64,000 nucleotides of DNA from Macrococcoides canis (GCF_002119805.1 NZ_CP021059.1:2046001-2110000); one strand, 5' to 3'; counted from the stretch's first letter, positions 1 to 9,059 are shown. Notes: generated by a model from the letters alone, not told the origin. Made by a program: numbers and translations.

Positions 1-19
1 TATGGTAAGGAGTAATCGC

Positions 20-1222
20 ATGCCAACAAGTAAGACTCGCAATAAACCAAAACGTTCCTGGATTGAAAGAATTGACTGGTGGCTCATTATATTAGTATTA
101 GGCTTCTTTACAATCAGCCTTGTAATTATCTCGTCTGCAATGACAGGTCAGCAATACGGAACAAACTTTGCCGTGAGACAAGTCTTCTATTATGTATTAG
201 GATTTGTCCTCGCACTTTCCATTATGTTTATACATCCAAAGACGATAAAGAAGTGGACGTTCTTCATTTATTTACTAGGAAATATTGCTTTACTAGGGTT
301 ATTGATTTTACCAGAATCTCCATTTACACCTGTAATCAATGGTGCAAAAAGCTGGTATGTATTCTTTGATAAGCTCAGCTTACAGCCTTCTGAATTTATG
401 AAGATTATCCTTATGCTGACATTAAGTAAAGTAGTCTATGATCATAATCGCTTTACGTATTATAAATCATTTCAGACGGATCTCATATTACTTCTTAAAA
501 TAGGATTGACTGCAATGATTCCAATGATACTTATATTATTGCAGAACGATCTTGGAACAACGCTTGTATTGCTCGCCATTATACTTGGGATCATCGTTGT
601 TTCTGGCGTGACATGGAGAATACTTGCACCATTTCTCATTACGGTTTCATTGCTAGGGGCTTCCATCATTATGATGATTATCTATAGACCCTCTCTCATC
701 GAGAAGCTGCTCGGTATACAGACATATCAGCTCGGCCGAATCAACTCGTGGCTAAATCCTGGTCAGTATAGTGATGGGGAAGGATTCCACTTGATGGAAT
801 CACTGAAAGCAATAGGTTCTGGCGGATTATTTGGTAAAGGCTATAAAGGTGGAGAGGTGTATATCCCTGAAAATCATACGGACTTCATATTCTCAATTAT
901 CGGAGAAGAGTTTGGTTTTATCGGTGCCATTATTGTTTTGATACTATTTTTAGCACTGTTTGCACATCTCGTTCGCTTAGCTCAAATTACGACTGCACCA
1001 TTTTCATCCATATTTATTGTTGGATTTATTAGTATGATCGCTTTTCACGTTTTCCAGAATGTCGGCATGACGATACAAGTTGTCCCGATAACAGGAATAC
1101 CATTACCATTTATCAGTTACGGCGGAAGTTCTTTATGGGCGCTCATGTGCGGCATCGGTGTTACACTTTCTATTTATTACCACTCTAACCCTGAACAACT
1201 AAAGAAATTAAAGTCTAAATAA
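20..1222 (+). CDS. rodA: Peptidoglycan glycosyltransferase RodA (SEDS family)
   Basis: Polytopic membrane enzyme that polymerises lipid II into glycan strands, working with a class B penicillin-binding protein. About ten hydrophobic segments are visible. SEDS landmarks are present: QPSEF near residue 125, NDLGTT near 175, ENHTDFIFSIIGEEFG near 285 and PLPFISYGGSS near 360. The ATG at 20 is preferred over the upstream in-frame ATG at 2 because AAGGAG at 7-12 sits 7 bases before it. It gives 400 residues, the usual staphylococcal length. A strong terminator follows directly. FtsW is an alternative, but the size and the cls/yidC neighbourhood favour RodA. Confidence 0.9.
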   Translation: MPTSKTRNKPKRSWIERIDWWLIILVLGFFTISLVIISSAMTGQQYGTNFAVRQVFYYVLGFVLALSIMFIHPKTIKKWTFFIYLLGNIALLGLLILPESPFTPVINGAKSWYVFFDKLSLQPSEFMKIILMLTLSKVVYDHNRFTYYKSFQTDLILLLKIGLTAMIPMILILLQNDLGTTLVLLAIILGIIVVSGVTWRILAPFLITVSLLGASIIMMIIYRPSLIEKLLGIQTYQLGRINSWLNPGQYSDGEGFHLMESLKAIGSGGLFGKGYKGGEVYIPENHTDFIFSIIGEEFGFIGAIIVLILFLALFAHLVRLAQITTAPFSSIFIVGFISMIAFHVFQNVGMTIQVVPITGIPLPFISYGGSSLWALMCGIGVTLSIYYHSNPEQLKKLKSK

Positions 1223-1258
1223 GAAAACAAGCGTTCAATTATGAACGCTTGTTTTCTT
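1221..1258. terminator. Terminator after rodA
   Basis: Perfect 17-bp stem with loop ATTA, running from AAGAAAACAAGCG to its complement and ending in a T-rich arm. It begins on the rodA stop codon. It is A-rich on one side and T-rich on the other, so it can also stop the small gene converging from the minus strand. Confidence 0.9.
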
Positions 1259-1271
1259 ATTCTACTATGTA

Positions 1272-1406
1272 TTATTTCAACTTTGCAGGCGCAACATTTG
1301 GTAATGTACGCATAACATCAAGACGAGATTTAGTCTTTGTGATATTTACACCTAGTGAAGAAAGCAGAGTGACAACACTTTTGATCTTTTCTTGTGATTG
1401 TTTCAT
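1272..1406 (-). CDS. Small Lmo0850-family protein
   Basis: A 44-residue basic protein starting MKQSQEKIKS and containing LGVNITKTKSRLDVMRTLP. It resembles the short uncharacterised proteins annotated as the Lmo0850 family in Listeria and staphylococci; function unknown. The ATG at 1406 is preferred over a longer open frame because GGAG lies 9 bases upstream on the minus strand, while the extension has no ribosome binding site. It stands alone, convergent with rodA and divergent from cls. The family call is from memory of the motif and is moderately sure. Confidence 0.65.
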   Translation of the reverse strand: MKQSQEKIKSVVTLLSSLGVNITKTKSRLDVMRTLPNVAPAKLK

Positions 1407-1566
1407 AAAAATCACTCCAATCCATTTGTTAATACTAGTGTACCCGAAATCATAGCCGTTGACCATAGGCCTATAGTCTTATTTATGTTAATTTTTTGAT
1501 AACTTTATGAATTATTCGTTAACTATTTCCATGATACTCTACATATCATGCTTGTATCTATTCGTG

Positions 1567-1590
1567 TATAATAGATTTAATTAGGGGGGA
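1567..1590 (+). promoter_or_regulatory. cls -10 box and ribosome binding site
   Basis: A perfect TATAAT at 1567-1572 with no convincing -35 partner, then the strong ribosome binding site AGGGGGGA at 1583-1590. The latter supports the TTG start at 1596. Confidence 0.55.
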
Positions 1591-1595
1591 TTACG

Positions 1596-3071
1596 TTGGA
1601 GCAGTTATCTCAAATTGATTATTCACAAATTTTCTCGATTTTATTTTTTGTAGGATTTATCTTTAACATCTTTTTAGCTTTCGTAGTCATCTTTCTCGAA
1701 AGAAGACAAGCTGGTTCTACGTGGGCATGGCTACTCGTACTCTTTTTCTTGCCAATCATAGGATTCATCCTTTATCTATTGTTCGGACGTCAAATCAAGC
1801 ATCAGACCATATTTACTTTAAATGATGATGACCGATTAGATCTGGAAGGTATCGTCAATGCTCAACGTGAAGCTATAGACAAAGGTAATATAGAAGTGCG
1901 TTCCGGAGAAATCATCAAACATAGTCATATCATCAGAATGTTACTGCACAACTATGCCTCCTTTCTAACTACAGATAATAAAGTGGAAATCTTAACGGAT
2001 GGCAGAAAGAAATTCGACGCTCTATTGAACGACATCCATAATGCCACAGATCATATTCATATCCAGTACTATATCTTCAAAAAAGATGGTATCGGTCTAG
2101 AAATCATCAATGCGCTCATGAAGAAGCTTGAAGAAGGTGTAGAAGTAAAGATGCTCTATGATGATATCGGTTCAAGAACTTTATCTATTTCTAGATTCAA
2201 GCAGTTTAAGAAGCTTGGTGGACAAGTAGAATCTTTCTTCCCTTCTAAATTACCGCTAATTAACTTTAGAATGAATAATCGAAATCACCGTAAGATTGTC
2301 GTGATTGATGGTAAAATCGGCTATATCGGTGGGTTTAATGTCGGTGATGAATATCTTGGGCTGGATAAGAAATTTGGTTACTGGCGCGATACCCATCTTA
2401 GAGTCGAAGGCGATGCAGTAAATGCACTACAACTCCGCTTTATGATGGACTGGAATTCACAGATTACACGTGACTTCATGTCCTATGACAAGAAATACTT
2501 CCCGGATGTAACGAGCAAAGGTGATATCGGCATTCAGATTGTATCAAGCGGACCGGATTCCTCTGCCCAACATATAAAAAACGGATATCTTAAAATGATC
2601 ACATCTGCTAAAGAATCCATATATATTCAGTCGCCCTACTTTATACCCGATACGTCATTACTAGATGCATTAAAAATTGCTGCAATGACTGGAGTAGAAG
2701 TTAATATTATGATTCCAAATAAGCCTGACCATCCATTTGTATATTGGGCTACATATTCAAACGTCGGAGAACTGCTCGACGTCGGCTGTAATATCTTCAT
2801 CTATGAGAATGGCTTTATTCATACAAAGATGCTCCTTATTGACGATGAAGTTGCAAGCGTCGGAACTGCCAACATGGACTTTAGAAGCTTTGAATTAAAT
2901 TTTGAAGTGAACGCCTTTATTTACGATGATATCGTAGCTAAGGACTTACGAAAGTCATTTGAAGATGATGTGCACGTCTCTTCGCAGCTTACTAAGGAAA
3001 TTTATGATCAGCGCGTCATCCTTATTCGTGTGAAAGAAGCGATTGCACGACTCATTTCTCCAATATTATAG
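1596..3071 (+). CDS. cls: Cardiolipin synthase
   Basis: Joins two phosphatidylglycerol molecules to make cardiolipin and glycerol at the cytoplasmic membrane. The 491-residue protein opens with two hydrophobic segments (residues about 12-65). Two phospholipase D HxK(x)4D motifs follow: HRKIVVIDG near 231 and HTKMLLIDD near 409, each with the expected downstream G/N and E. The start codon is TTG, five bases after AGGGGGGA, and no better in-frame ATG exists. Length and layout match staphylococcal Cls. It is monocistronic, with a hairpin at its stop codon. Confidence 0.95.
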   Translation: MEQLSQIDYSQIFSILFFVGFIFNIFLAFVVIFLERRQAGSTWAWLLVLFFLPIIGFILYLLFGRQIKHQTIFTLNDDDRLDLEGIVNAQREAIDKGNIEVRSGEIIKHSHIIRMLLHNYASFLTTDNKVEILTDGRKKFDALLNDIHNATDHIHIQYYIFKKDGIGLEIINALMKKLEEGVEVKMLYDDIGSRTLSISRFKQFKKLGGQVESFFPSKLPLINFRMNNRNHRKIVVIDGKIGYIGGFNVGDEYLGLDKKFGYWRDTHLRVEGDAVNALQLRFMMDWNSQITRDFMSYDKKYFPDVTSKGDIGIQIVSSGPDSSAQHIKNGYLKMITSAKESIYIQSPYFIPDTSLLDALKIAAMTGVEVNIMIPNKPDHPFVYWATYSNVGELLDVGCNIFIYENGFIHTKMLLIDDEVASVGTANMDFRSFELNFEVNAFIYDDIVAKDLRKSFEDDVHVSSQLTKEIYDQRVILIRVKEAIARLISPIL

Positions 3072-3097
3072 AGGTCCAGGCTAATGCCCGACCTCTA
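3069..3097 (+). terminator. Hairpin at the end of cls
   Basis: TAGAGGTC and GACCTCTA pair, with an inner GGC/GCC stem and loop TAAT. It starts on the cls stop codon but lacks a strong T-run, so it may be a weak or factor-assisted terminator. Confidence 0.55.
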
Positions 3098-3108
3098 CAT
3101 GTTAATTA

Positions 3109-3231
3109 TTAAAAATGCATATACATAAAATCTACAGCAATATTTACAAAGAATAGACTATGTACAATGAGATAAGTGAATGCTCCGCGCTTTTGTTGTC
3201 TCGTAAGTTCAAAATGATATGTATTTTCCAA
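3109..3231 (-). CDS. Small membrane protein
   Basis: A 40-residue frame (starting ENTYHFELTRQQKRG after the initiator) with one membrane segment, AFTYLIVHSLFFVNIAVDF. The strongest support is upstream: a TATAAT box with a TGG extension at 3285-3290, a TTTACT-like -35 near 3307-3312, and AAGGGG. Both an ATG (3240, zero spacing from AAGGGG) and a TTG (3231, spacing 9) are possible; spacing favours TTG. No function is recognised. It lies between cls and the HD gene on the opposite strand. Confidence 0.55.
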   Translation of the reverse strand: MENTYHFELTRQQKRGAFTYLIVHSLFFVNIAVDFMYMHF

Positions 3232-3284
3232 TTGTCTCATCCCCTTAAATATAAATATTGAATATTCTGAATATTTGTAAATTA

Positions 3285-3312
3285 ATTATACCACCATTAT
3301 TCAAAAAGTAAA
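3285..3312 (-). promoter_or_regulatory. Promoter of the small membrane protein gene
   Basis: Minus-strand TATAAT (plus 3285-3290) preceded by TGG, an extended -10, with TTTACT 16 bases upstream. It drives the 40-residue frame. Confidence 0.5.
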
Positions 3313-3337
3313 CAAAAAGAAAGGGATTTTTCACAAT

Positions 3338-3976
3338 ATGACATATACTATAATTGAAACAACTGAAAAGTTTGTGAAAGAAATACACAAACATGATTCC
3401 TCAGGTCATGATTTCGCACATATTGATCGTGTAAGAAAGCTCGCATTATATATCGGAGCACATGAAGGTGCGGATTTATTCATCGTAGAAATGGCTGCGC
3501 TTTTACATGATACTGTTGACGAGAAACTATTCAATGAACAGTCGGCCTGGGAACGTCTTGAACACTTTTATACAACGATTGGATTAAGCGATACACAAAA
3601 AGAACGTATTAATCATATTTTGCGCTATATGAGTTTTAAAGGCGGTACCAATCAAGGTAAATTAAAATCACTTGAAGGCTTTGTCGTGCAGGATGCTGAC
3701 CGTATCGATGCGCTAGGTGCAATCGGCATCGCGCGCACATTTATGTTTGCAGGTAAATTTGGAGAAGCAATGTATGATCCGGAAATTCAACCGCGTGAAG
3801 ATTTAAGTGATTATAGAGCACCTAGTACTGCCATCAATCACTTTCATGAAAAGCTATTTAAACTCATTCATCTCATGAACACTGAAACGGGTAAACAAAT
3901 TGCGCAATCACGTAATGACTATATGCAGCAGTTCATCGATACGTTCTTACAAGAGTGGCACGGTGAGCAATTATAA
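3338..3976 (+). CDS. HD-domain phosphohydrolase
   Basis: A 212-residue soluble protein with the metal-binding HD fold. His24 lies in GHDFAHIDR, the His-Asp pair is at residues 57-58 in LLHDT, and a downstream Asp lies in VQDADRIDALGA. It resembles the YpgQ/YedJ group, some of which hydrolyse nucleoside triphosphates; the substrate here cannot be read from sequence. The spacing from AAAGGGA to the ATG is long (about 11 bases). It sits between cls and the convergent yidC as in staphylococci, and ends in a large palindromic element. Confidence 0.8.
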   Translation: MTYTIIETTEKFVKEIHKHDSSGHDFAHIDRVRKLALYIGAHEGADLFIVEMAALLHDTVDEKLFNEQSAWERLEHFYTTIGLSDTQKERINHILRYMSFKGGTNQGKLKSLEGFVVQDADRIDALGAIGIARTFMFAGKFGEAMYDPEIQPREDLSDYRAPSTAINHFHEKLFKLIHLMNTETGKQIAQSRNDYMQQFIDTFLQEWHGEQL

Positions 3977-3978
3977 AG

Positions 3979-4152
3979 AAATACCGAGGGTGGACATAAG
4001 TCTCAGCCCTCTTCTGTTTAACAGCTTAAACGGCGGAACAGAAGTTGCCCCTACGACAAAAACCGAACAAAAACTATAAATCAAAGAACGATTTATTAGT
4101 TTTGTTCGGTTTTTGCTTGTGGCAGAACACTTCTGTCCCAGCCTCGGTATTT
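3979..4152. repeat. Nested palindromic intergenic element, bidirectional terminator
   Basis: The outer arms AAATACCGAG (3979-3988) and CTCGGTATTT (4143-4152) are exact complements. Just inside, GGTGGACATAAGT on the left matches the complement of the right-hand ACTTCTGTCCCAGCC imperfectly. The centre is a long hairpin at 4057-4115 built on CAAAAACCGAACAAAA. It separates convergent genes. The TGGGACA-type core is like a repeat I recall scattered between staphylococcal genes. Confidence 0.75.
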
Positions 4153-4166
4153 TTAATCATGATATA

Positions 4167-5027
4167 TTATCTTCTTTTCTTCTTTTTTGAAGAAACGACT
4201 TGTGTGTTCTTTGGTTGTTTTGCACGCTCATTCTCTTCATGTGCTTCGATTAAAGGTGCAATTTCTTCATGCACTTTCTTCTTGTAGAACTTGTTTCCTA
4301 ACCAAGTTTGTACAACTAAGAAAGCTCCACCAACAGCCCAGTATAAAGGTAATGCTGCAGGAGAAATAGCTGACATCCAGACAATCATAATTGGCGAGAT
4401 GAACATCATCATACGCATCTGTGCTTTTTGTTCTTCAGGTATGTTTTGCATAGAAACATATGCCTGTAATGCATATACGATACCTGCGATAACTGTCATA
4501 GCGATATCCGTTTTCGTTAGATCAAACCATAAGAAGTTCGGATACTGTGTAATTCCGCCTTCAGTTGGATATTTTAATACATAGAATAATCCAGTAACGA
4601 TCGGCAATTGAATTAATAATGGTAAACATCCCATGTTTAATGGATTAATGCCATTATCTTTGTATAATGCCATCATCTCCTGGTTTGCTTCCATCTTCTC
4701 TTCTTGAGTGCGCGCACGCTTTACTCGTTCTTGAATTTCAGTCATCTGGGGCTTGATTAAAGCCATTTTCTCACGCATAACGCTCTGGTTCTTGTATGTC
4801 TTCATCATAAATGGGAATAGCGCTAAACGTACGATTAAGGTAATTGCAATAATCGCAAGTCCGTAGTTATGTCCCATATGTGCACCTAACCAGTGAATTA
4901 ACTGATCTAATGGATGCACAAATGTATCATAGAAAAATCCATTACGGTTTGATTCTTTTGAATAGTCACAGCCAGATAAAATTATCGCTGCAGTAAATAC
5001 TAGGAGCCATATCGACTTCTTTTTCAT
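4167..5027 (-). CDS. yidC: Membrane protein insertase YidC (lipoprotein type)
   Basis: Inserts proteins into the cytoplasmic membrane alone or with SecYEG. The 286-residue protein has a lipoprotein signal with lipobox LSGC (Cys20). The five-segment YidC/Oxa1 core begins at YGLAIIAITLIVRLALFPF, whose Arg is the hydrophilic-groove residue. An amphipathic cytoplasmic hairpin (about 85-125), NMGCLPLLIQLPIVTGLFYVL and a basic C-terminal tail rich in Lys follow. GAGGTG precedes the ATG. It is the last gene on the strand after thiE, probably with its own promoter in the AT-rich gap. Confidence 0.95.
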   Translation of the reverse strand: MKKKSIWLLVFTAAIILSGCDYSKESNRNGFFYDTFVHPLDQLIHWLGAHMGHNYGLAIIAITLIVRLALFPFMMKTYKNQSVMREKMALIKPQMTEIQERVKRARTQEEKMEANQEMMALYKDNGINPLNMGCLPLLIQLPIVTGLFYVLKYPTEGGITQYPNFLWFDLTKTDIAMTVIAGIVYALQAYVSMQNIPEEQKAQMRMMMFISPIMIVWMSAISPAALPLYWAVGGAFLVVQTWLGNKFYKKKVHEEIAPLIEAHEENERAKQPKNTQVVSSKKKKRR

Positions 5028-5113
5028 TTTTTCACCTCATAATATTATTCACATAGAGGTTATTTTATCATAAATCGAAGCATACATAAACAAAAACCAT
5101 GATATTTTACTTT

Positions 5114-5749
5114 TTACTTATAATACTGTAAGTAATCTGTAACCACTTGCTTAATATCATTGCTTCTAGCGATAGAAGAAATGGTCGAGATACCGTCAGC
5201 ACCTGAAGCGATGATCATCTCGCAGTTACTGCTCGTTATACCACCGATCGCCACAATAGGAATGTCTTCATCGTAAAGGCGCATCTTACGTATCAGTTCG
5301 ATACCACCCGGCTTTTTCGCATCGCTCTTACTACTCGTTTCATATATAGGACCAACACCTATATAGTCCACATGCGTTAAATCCGACTGATCATACTCTT
5401 CAAAATTGCCGACAGATAATCCAATGATTTTTCCCTGGAAGTCATCGATGATATTTTCTACCTTTTCATCATCCTGTCCAAGATGAATACCGTCTGCACC
5501 AATTGCTTCAGCAAGTGCAACATCATCATTGACGATAAATGGAACTTTATAGTCTTTACACAGATTAAACAAATGTTCAGCAAGCAGCTGTTTCTCTTGG
5601 CCTGTCTTTGCTTTCGGACCTTTTTCTCTGAACTGAAACATTGTTATTCCTGCTTCAAGTGCTTCTTTAAGCACACGTTCTAAGTCACCGTCAGGAACGT
5701 CAGAAGTCCCTGCAATGAAATATACGTGAAGCATCTCTCTTTTAAACAT
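5114..5749 (-). CDS. thiE: Thiamine-phosphate synthase
   Basis: Couples hydroxymethylpyrimidine diphosphate to thiazole phosphate, giving thiamine monophosphate. The 211-residue TIM barrel shows FQFREKG, VNDDVALAEAIGADGIHLGQDD and VGPIYETSSK, all family signatures. It begins two bases after the thiM stop. A second ATG at codon 6 has a purine-rich stretch, but the first start (MFKREML) matches the staphylococcal N-terminus. It is the last gene of the TPP-controlled operon. Confidence 0.95.
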   Translation of the reverse strand: MFKREMLHVYFIAGTSDVPDGDLERVLKEALEAGITMFQFREKGPKAKTGQEKQLLAEHLFNLCKDYKVPFIVNDDVALAEAIGADGIHLGQDDEKVENIIDDFQGKIIGLSVGNFEEYDQSDLTHVDYIGVGPIYETSSKSDAKKPGGIELIRKMRLYDEDIPIVAIGGITSSNCEMIIASGADGISTISSIARSNDIKQVVTDYLQYYK

Positions 5750-5752
5750 AAG

Positions 5753-6538
5753 CTACACTTCTTTCACACGTGATTCCTTTGCTATATCATCTTGTTGAAT
5801 CAAATAGAGCTGGTCTATTAAATTCACCGCAAAATGTCCTGGCAAGGTCCCATTAGCACTATGCTCAGCACGTTCTGCCGCAATCGTATAAGTCGCAATT
5901 GCTTCTGTTAATAATGCTAATGAAGGTTTAGTTTCATTATATATGAAACTTGCAACAACTGCTCCTAATAAACATCCTCCCCCTGTTACTTTCGTCAGGA
6001 GCGGTGTGCCATTTTCTACTAAAGCAATTTGTCCATCCTGACATATCGCATCAACCGCACCGGTTACGATAATCGCAGTATTGAACTTATTATATGCGCT
6101 TCGTGCGACGCTTTCCGTCGATAACGATTGATCTGCATCTGTCCCTTTCATTGTGGCATCGTCCGTTAATGCTGCGAGCTCAGACGCGTTTCCACGAATA
6201 ACACTAATATGATGCTCGTTCAGCAATTTTAAACAGAAGTCTTTACGAAACTTAGATGCACCACATGCGACAGGGTCAAGTACGATAGGCACTTGATGTT
6301 TATTTGCAAATGCAGCCGCTTGTAACATATTTTCTTTGTCTGTTTCTTCAATAGAGCCAATGTTGATTAGCAGAGCTCCTGCGTGCGCCAGAAACTCATC
6401 CATTTCCTGACGTTCTGTGGCCATCGCAGGGCTTGCTCCAAGTGCGAGCAGACCGTTCGCTGTAAAGTTTTTGACGACATCATTCGTAATACAGATGATC
6501 AGCGGGTTGTCATTACGAAGTTGATTGAGCTTTACCAT
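5753..6538 (-). CDS. thiM: Hydroxyethylthiazole kinase
   Basis: Phosphorylates 4-methyl-5-hydroxyethylthiazole for thiamine salvage. The 261-residue ribokinase-like protein contains PLIICITNDVV near the N-terminus, LDPVACGASKFR near 90 and the anion-hole/nucleotide region VTGGGCLLGAVVASF near 185. Its ATG overlaps the thiD stop by one base (TAATG), indicating translational coupling. Confidence 0.95.
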   Translation of the reverse strand: MVKLNQLRNDNPLIICITNDVVKNFTANGLLALGASPAMATERQEMDEFLAHAGALLINIGSIEETDKENMLQAAAFANKHQVPIVLDPVACGASKFRKDFCLKLLNEHHISVIRGNASELAALTDDATMKGTDADQSLSTESVARSAYNKFNTAIIVTGAVDAICQDGQIALVENGTPLLTKVTGGGCLLGAVVASFIYNETKPSLALLTEAIATYTIAAERAEHSANGTLPGHFAVNLIDQLYLIQQDDIAKESRVKEV

Positions 6539-7326
6539 TATTCTACCTCCTGAAACTTAAAGTGATTTACCGGACCATTGCCGTGCCCGATGCCAGGAGT
6601 GTACTTAATGGCCACATCCATATAGCGCTTCGCTAGCTGCACAGCATCTTCTATACTTTTACCTTTAGCGAGTTCCGCTGTAATAACGGCTGAATACGTA
6701 CAGCCTGTCCCATGTGTATGTTTCGTATTATAACGCGCTCCATGCAAAGTAATTAATCCTGTCTTCGTAAATAGATAGTCTGTTGCATCTCCCTTTAAAT
6801 GTCCACCTTTAATGAGTACACTCTCAGCGCCAATCTCATCGATAAATATTTTTCCTGCACGTGAGATATCCGCTTCTGTCTCCACTTTCATATTGATGAT
6901 CTTCTCTAATTCAGGGATATTCGGTGTCACCACAGTCGCAATATCCAGTAATTTCGTGCGTACGGCATTTTGTCCGTTCTCATCGAGCAACAAATCTCCA
7001 CTTTTAGCAACCATCACAGGATCGATGACATACGGAATGTTATAACGTTCTATATACGGTCTCACCACATCCATCACTTCACTCGTGGCTAACATACCTG
7101 TCTTTACTGCATCCGGTACAATATCTGAATATACACTTTCAAGCTGTTTCTGTATAACCTCTACCGGCTGATTAAAGACATCCTGCACACCTAATGTATT
7201 CTGTGCAACAAGACTTGTTACTACGCTCATCCCATATACTCCACGTGATTGAAAGACTTTCAAGTCCACTGTCGTTCCAGCACCACCTGTCGGATCTGTT
7301 CCAGCAATCGATAATGCAGTCTTCAT
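6538..7326 (-). CDS. thiD: Hydroxymethylpyrimidine (phosphate) kinase
   Basis: Phosphorylates hydroxymethylpyrimidine twice to the diphosphate used by ThiE. The 262-residue protein begins MKTALSIAGTDPTGGAG and has VIDPVMVAKSGD and HTHGTGCTYSAVITAELA near residue 210. A longer frame upstream exists, but GGGAGGG sits 7 bases before the ATG at 7326 and that ATG overlaps the tenA TGA by one base. The start is therefore well supported. Confidence 0.95.
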   Translation of the reverse strand: MKTALSIAGTDPTGGAGTTVDLKVFQSRGVYGMSVVTSLVAQNTLGVQDVFNQPVEVIQKQLESVYSDIVPDAVKTGMLATSEVMDVVRPYIERYNIPYVIDPVMVAKSGDLLLDENGQNAVRTKLLDIATVVTPNIPELEKIINMKVETEADISRAGKIFIDEIGAESVLIKGGHLKGDATDYLFTKTGLITLHGARYNTKHTHGTGCTYSAVITAELAKGKSIEDAVQLAKRYMDVAIKYTPGIGHGNGPVNHFKFQEVE

Positions 7327-7994
7327 CAATAACCCTCCCACGTTTCAATGTTATAAGACATATTAAAGAATCGCTTCTCATGAATGCAGCTTTCAACAAA
7401 GTTCTTTCTCAATATATTTAATTCTTCCTCAGAAGCTGTTTCACTGAATTCATCTACCCAGCGATCTAGATGTCCGATAAGCTCATCCATATTCGTGCAA
7501 TAAAAATCTACCCAAGGTTTTAGCGGATTACCTTCCAGATTATTACGTTCAGCAATCTTTAGTGCAAGCTGCTGATACACATATGGACACGGAGCCATCG
7601 CACATATTGTAAAACTTGCATCACTATATCGATAGGCGTTGTAATACATATGCTTAATATAATGGTCACTTGACGGGTACCATTCACCATCTTGAATCAC
7701 TGTTTTATAATCAACACCTGCATAGTCTGCTAATGTATAATGCGCATCCACTTCGCCATTCATCACAAAATCAATCTGGCCAAGCAAGAACTGAATGCCT
7801 TCTCTATCATTCAGCTTCGGAATAAGCAGACTATATATCTTTGCAAACTCGTTTAAATATAAACTATCTGCCTTTAAGTAATGCTTTACTGCCTCTTTCT
7901 TTAAATCTCCATGAATAATACCTTGAATAAATGGATCATTATAAATAGATTCAATAATCGGTTCTACTTCTTTCTTCAACTGTTTCGTAAACAC
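7326..7994 (-). CDS. tenA: Aminopyrimidine aminohydrolase / thiaminase II
   Basis: Hydrolyses the amino group of degraded pyrimidine moieties so that thiamine breakdown products can be salvaged. The 222-residue helical protein has the catalytic Cys at 136 in AMAPCPYVYQ. The start codon is GTG, with AGGAGGG six bases upstream. It is the first gene after the TPP riboswitch. No thiC or thiG is in the operon, so it encodes salvage plus final coupling only. Confidence 0.95.
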   Translation of the reverse strand: MFTKQLKKEVEPIIESIYNDPFIQGIIHGDLKKEAVKHYLKADSLYLNEFAKIYSLLIPKLNDREGIQFLLGQIDFVMNGEVDAHYTLADYAGVDYKTVIQDGEWYPSSDHYIKHMYYNAYRYSDASFTICAMAPCPYVYQQLALKIAERNNLEGNPLKPWVDFYCTNMDELIGHLDRWVDEFSETASEEELNILRKNFVESCIHEKRFFNMSYNIETWEGY

Positions 7995-8006
7995 GATATC
8001 CCTCCT

Positions 8007-8045
8007 AAAAAAATAAAAAACCTATCTCCTGATAGGAAATAGGTT
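8007..8045 (-). terminator. Riboswitch-controlled terminator of the thi operon
   Basis: On the minus strand a 12-bp stem from AACCTATTTCCT to AGGAGATAGGTT, one G-U pair, loop ATC(A), then a T-rich tract reaching the tenA leader end. It lies immediately after the TPP aptamer and so is the expression platform. Confidence 0.9.
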
Positions 8046-8047
8046 AA

Positions 8048-8153
8048 ATACACATAACGGGTACTTAGCACAACTTTCCTACGCCGGCATTATCCGGATC
8101 AGGTAAAGGGTTTGGCAATAGCCATCTCAGCACAAGGCACCCCTAGTGTGTAT
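8048..8153 (-). ncRNA. TPP riboswitch (THI element)
   Basis: Minus-strand leader with the conserved THI-box parts GGGGTGCC, CTGAGA, ACCCTTTACCTGATCCGG and ATAATGCCGGCGTAGGAAA. The closing P1 stem pairs ATACACA (plus 8147-8153) with TGTGTAT (plus 8048-8054). When TPP is bound the downstream hairpin should form and stop transcription before tenA. Confidence 0.97.
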
Positions 8154-8194
8154 ATTACTATCAGTGTAACGAAGTTAGGTCATTAATGCAAAAA

Positions 8195-8226
8195 AGAACT
8201 TTAAAGTGAATTCACTTTAAAGTTCT
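8195..8226. terminator. Terminator of the first lytic-enzyme gene
   Basis: Perfect 32-bp palindrome centred on GTGAATTCAC, with an A-run at 8191-8195 that reads as a T-run on the minus strand. Confidence 0.85.
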
Positions 8227-8234
8227 ACTCTATA

Positions 8235-9059
8235 TTATAGATAAGCACCACATACTGGCCATGGCTGCGCGCCACGCATATTGTATAAAATTTGTGCACG
8301 CTTCGTCTGCTCTGCTGCAGATGCTTGATGTGGATATCCGCTTCCACCGACACCACGCCATGTCTGTAAGTTGAACTGGTACATTCCGTAGTAACCATTT
8401 CCTGTATTGATCGATGGATTACCACCAGATTCACATCTCGCTAATGCTGCCCAGTTTAATCCATTGTTAACACGTACTGCTGGCGCTTGTGTTCTTGTCG
8501 TTGTAACACGCTTCGCTGGTGCACTATAAACAGTTTGTCTAACCGGCGCTTGATAAGTTGACTTTGCAACAGCGCGTTTAACAGGAGCTGTGTACGCTGT
8601 TCTTGTAACCGGTGCAGCTGCTCTATTTACAGGTGCAACAGCTGGTCCATTAATCTTTAATGTACGTCCTGCAATGATTAAATCTGAACGTAAGCCATTC
8701 CATGCTTTAAGTTGAGCAACAGATACACCGTAACGTGATGCAATCTTACCTAAAGTATCTCCAGGAACGATGCGGTAATATGAACCTGTAGTCACAGGTG
8801 CAACAGCTGGTTTATATGCCGGTTTATAAGCATTGCGCTTCGTTGTGTTCTCATTAATATTCAATACTTGATTAACATGAATTAAGTTAGATCTTAAACC
8901 ATTCTCACGCTTTAATGCCTGAACTGAAGTTCCATAGATTTGAGAGATTTTCCATAAAGAATCTCCGCTTTTCACTCTATATTGAGCTGCATCTGCTTGA
9001 GTTGCTGCAAATGTACCACCTACTGCAAATACTGTCGTTACCGCTAAAAGTTTTTTCAT
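8235..9059 (-). CDS. Secreted LysM / Rpf-fold transglycosylase
   Basis: Cell-wall lytic protein of the SceD/resuscitation-promoting-factor type. The 274 residues comprise a signal peptide (MKKLLAVTT to AQADA), two LysM domains (YRVKSGDSLWKI and YRIVPGDTLGKIASRYG), and a Pro/Ala/Thr/Arg linker. A C-terminal domain follows with LARCESGGNPSINTGNGYYG and YQFNLQTW, whose Glu in CESGGN is the expected catalytic acid. Two Cys residues (in ARCESGG and PVCGAYL) could form the disulfide typical of Rpf domains. The ATG at 9059 is chosen over a longer frame because AGGAGG and the signal peptide fit it. A WalR-type site lies upstream. Confidence 0.88.
   Translation of the reverse strand: MKKLLAVTTVFAVGGTFAATQADAAQYRVKSGDSLWKISQIYGTSVQALKRENGLRSNLIHVNQVLNINENTTKRNAYKPAYKPAVAPVTTGSYYRIVPGDTLGKIASRYGVSVAQLKAWNGLRSDLIIAGRTLKINGPAVAPVNRAAAPVTRTAYTAPVKRAVAKSTYQAPVRQTVYSAPAKRVTTTRTQAPAVRVNNGLNWAALARCESGGNPSINTGNGYYGMYQFNLQTWRGVGGSGYPHQASAAEQTKRAQILYNMRGAQPWPVCGAYL

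Noticed and set aside
4045-4287. Plus-strand frame of 80 residues across the palindrome into yidC
   Set aside because: It covers the hairpin and the antisense of the yidC tail. It has no ribosome binding site.
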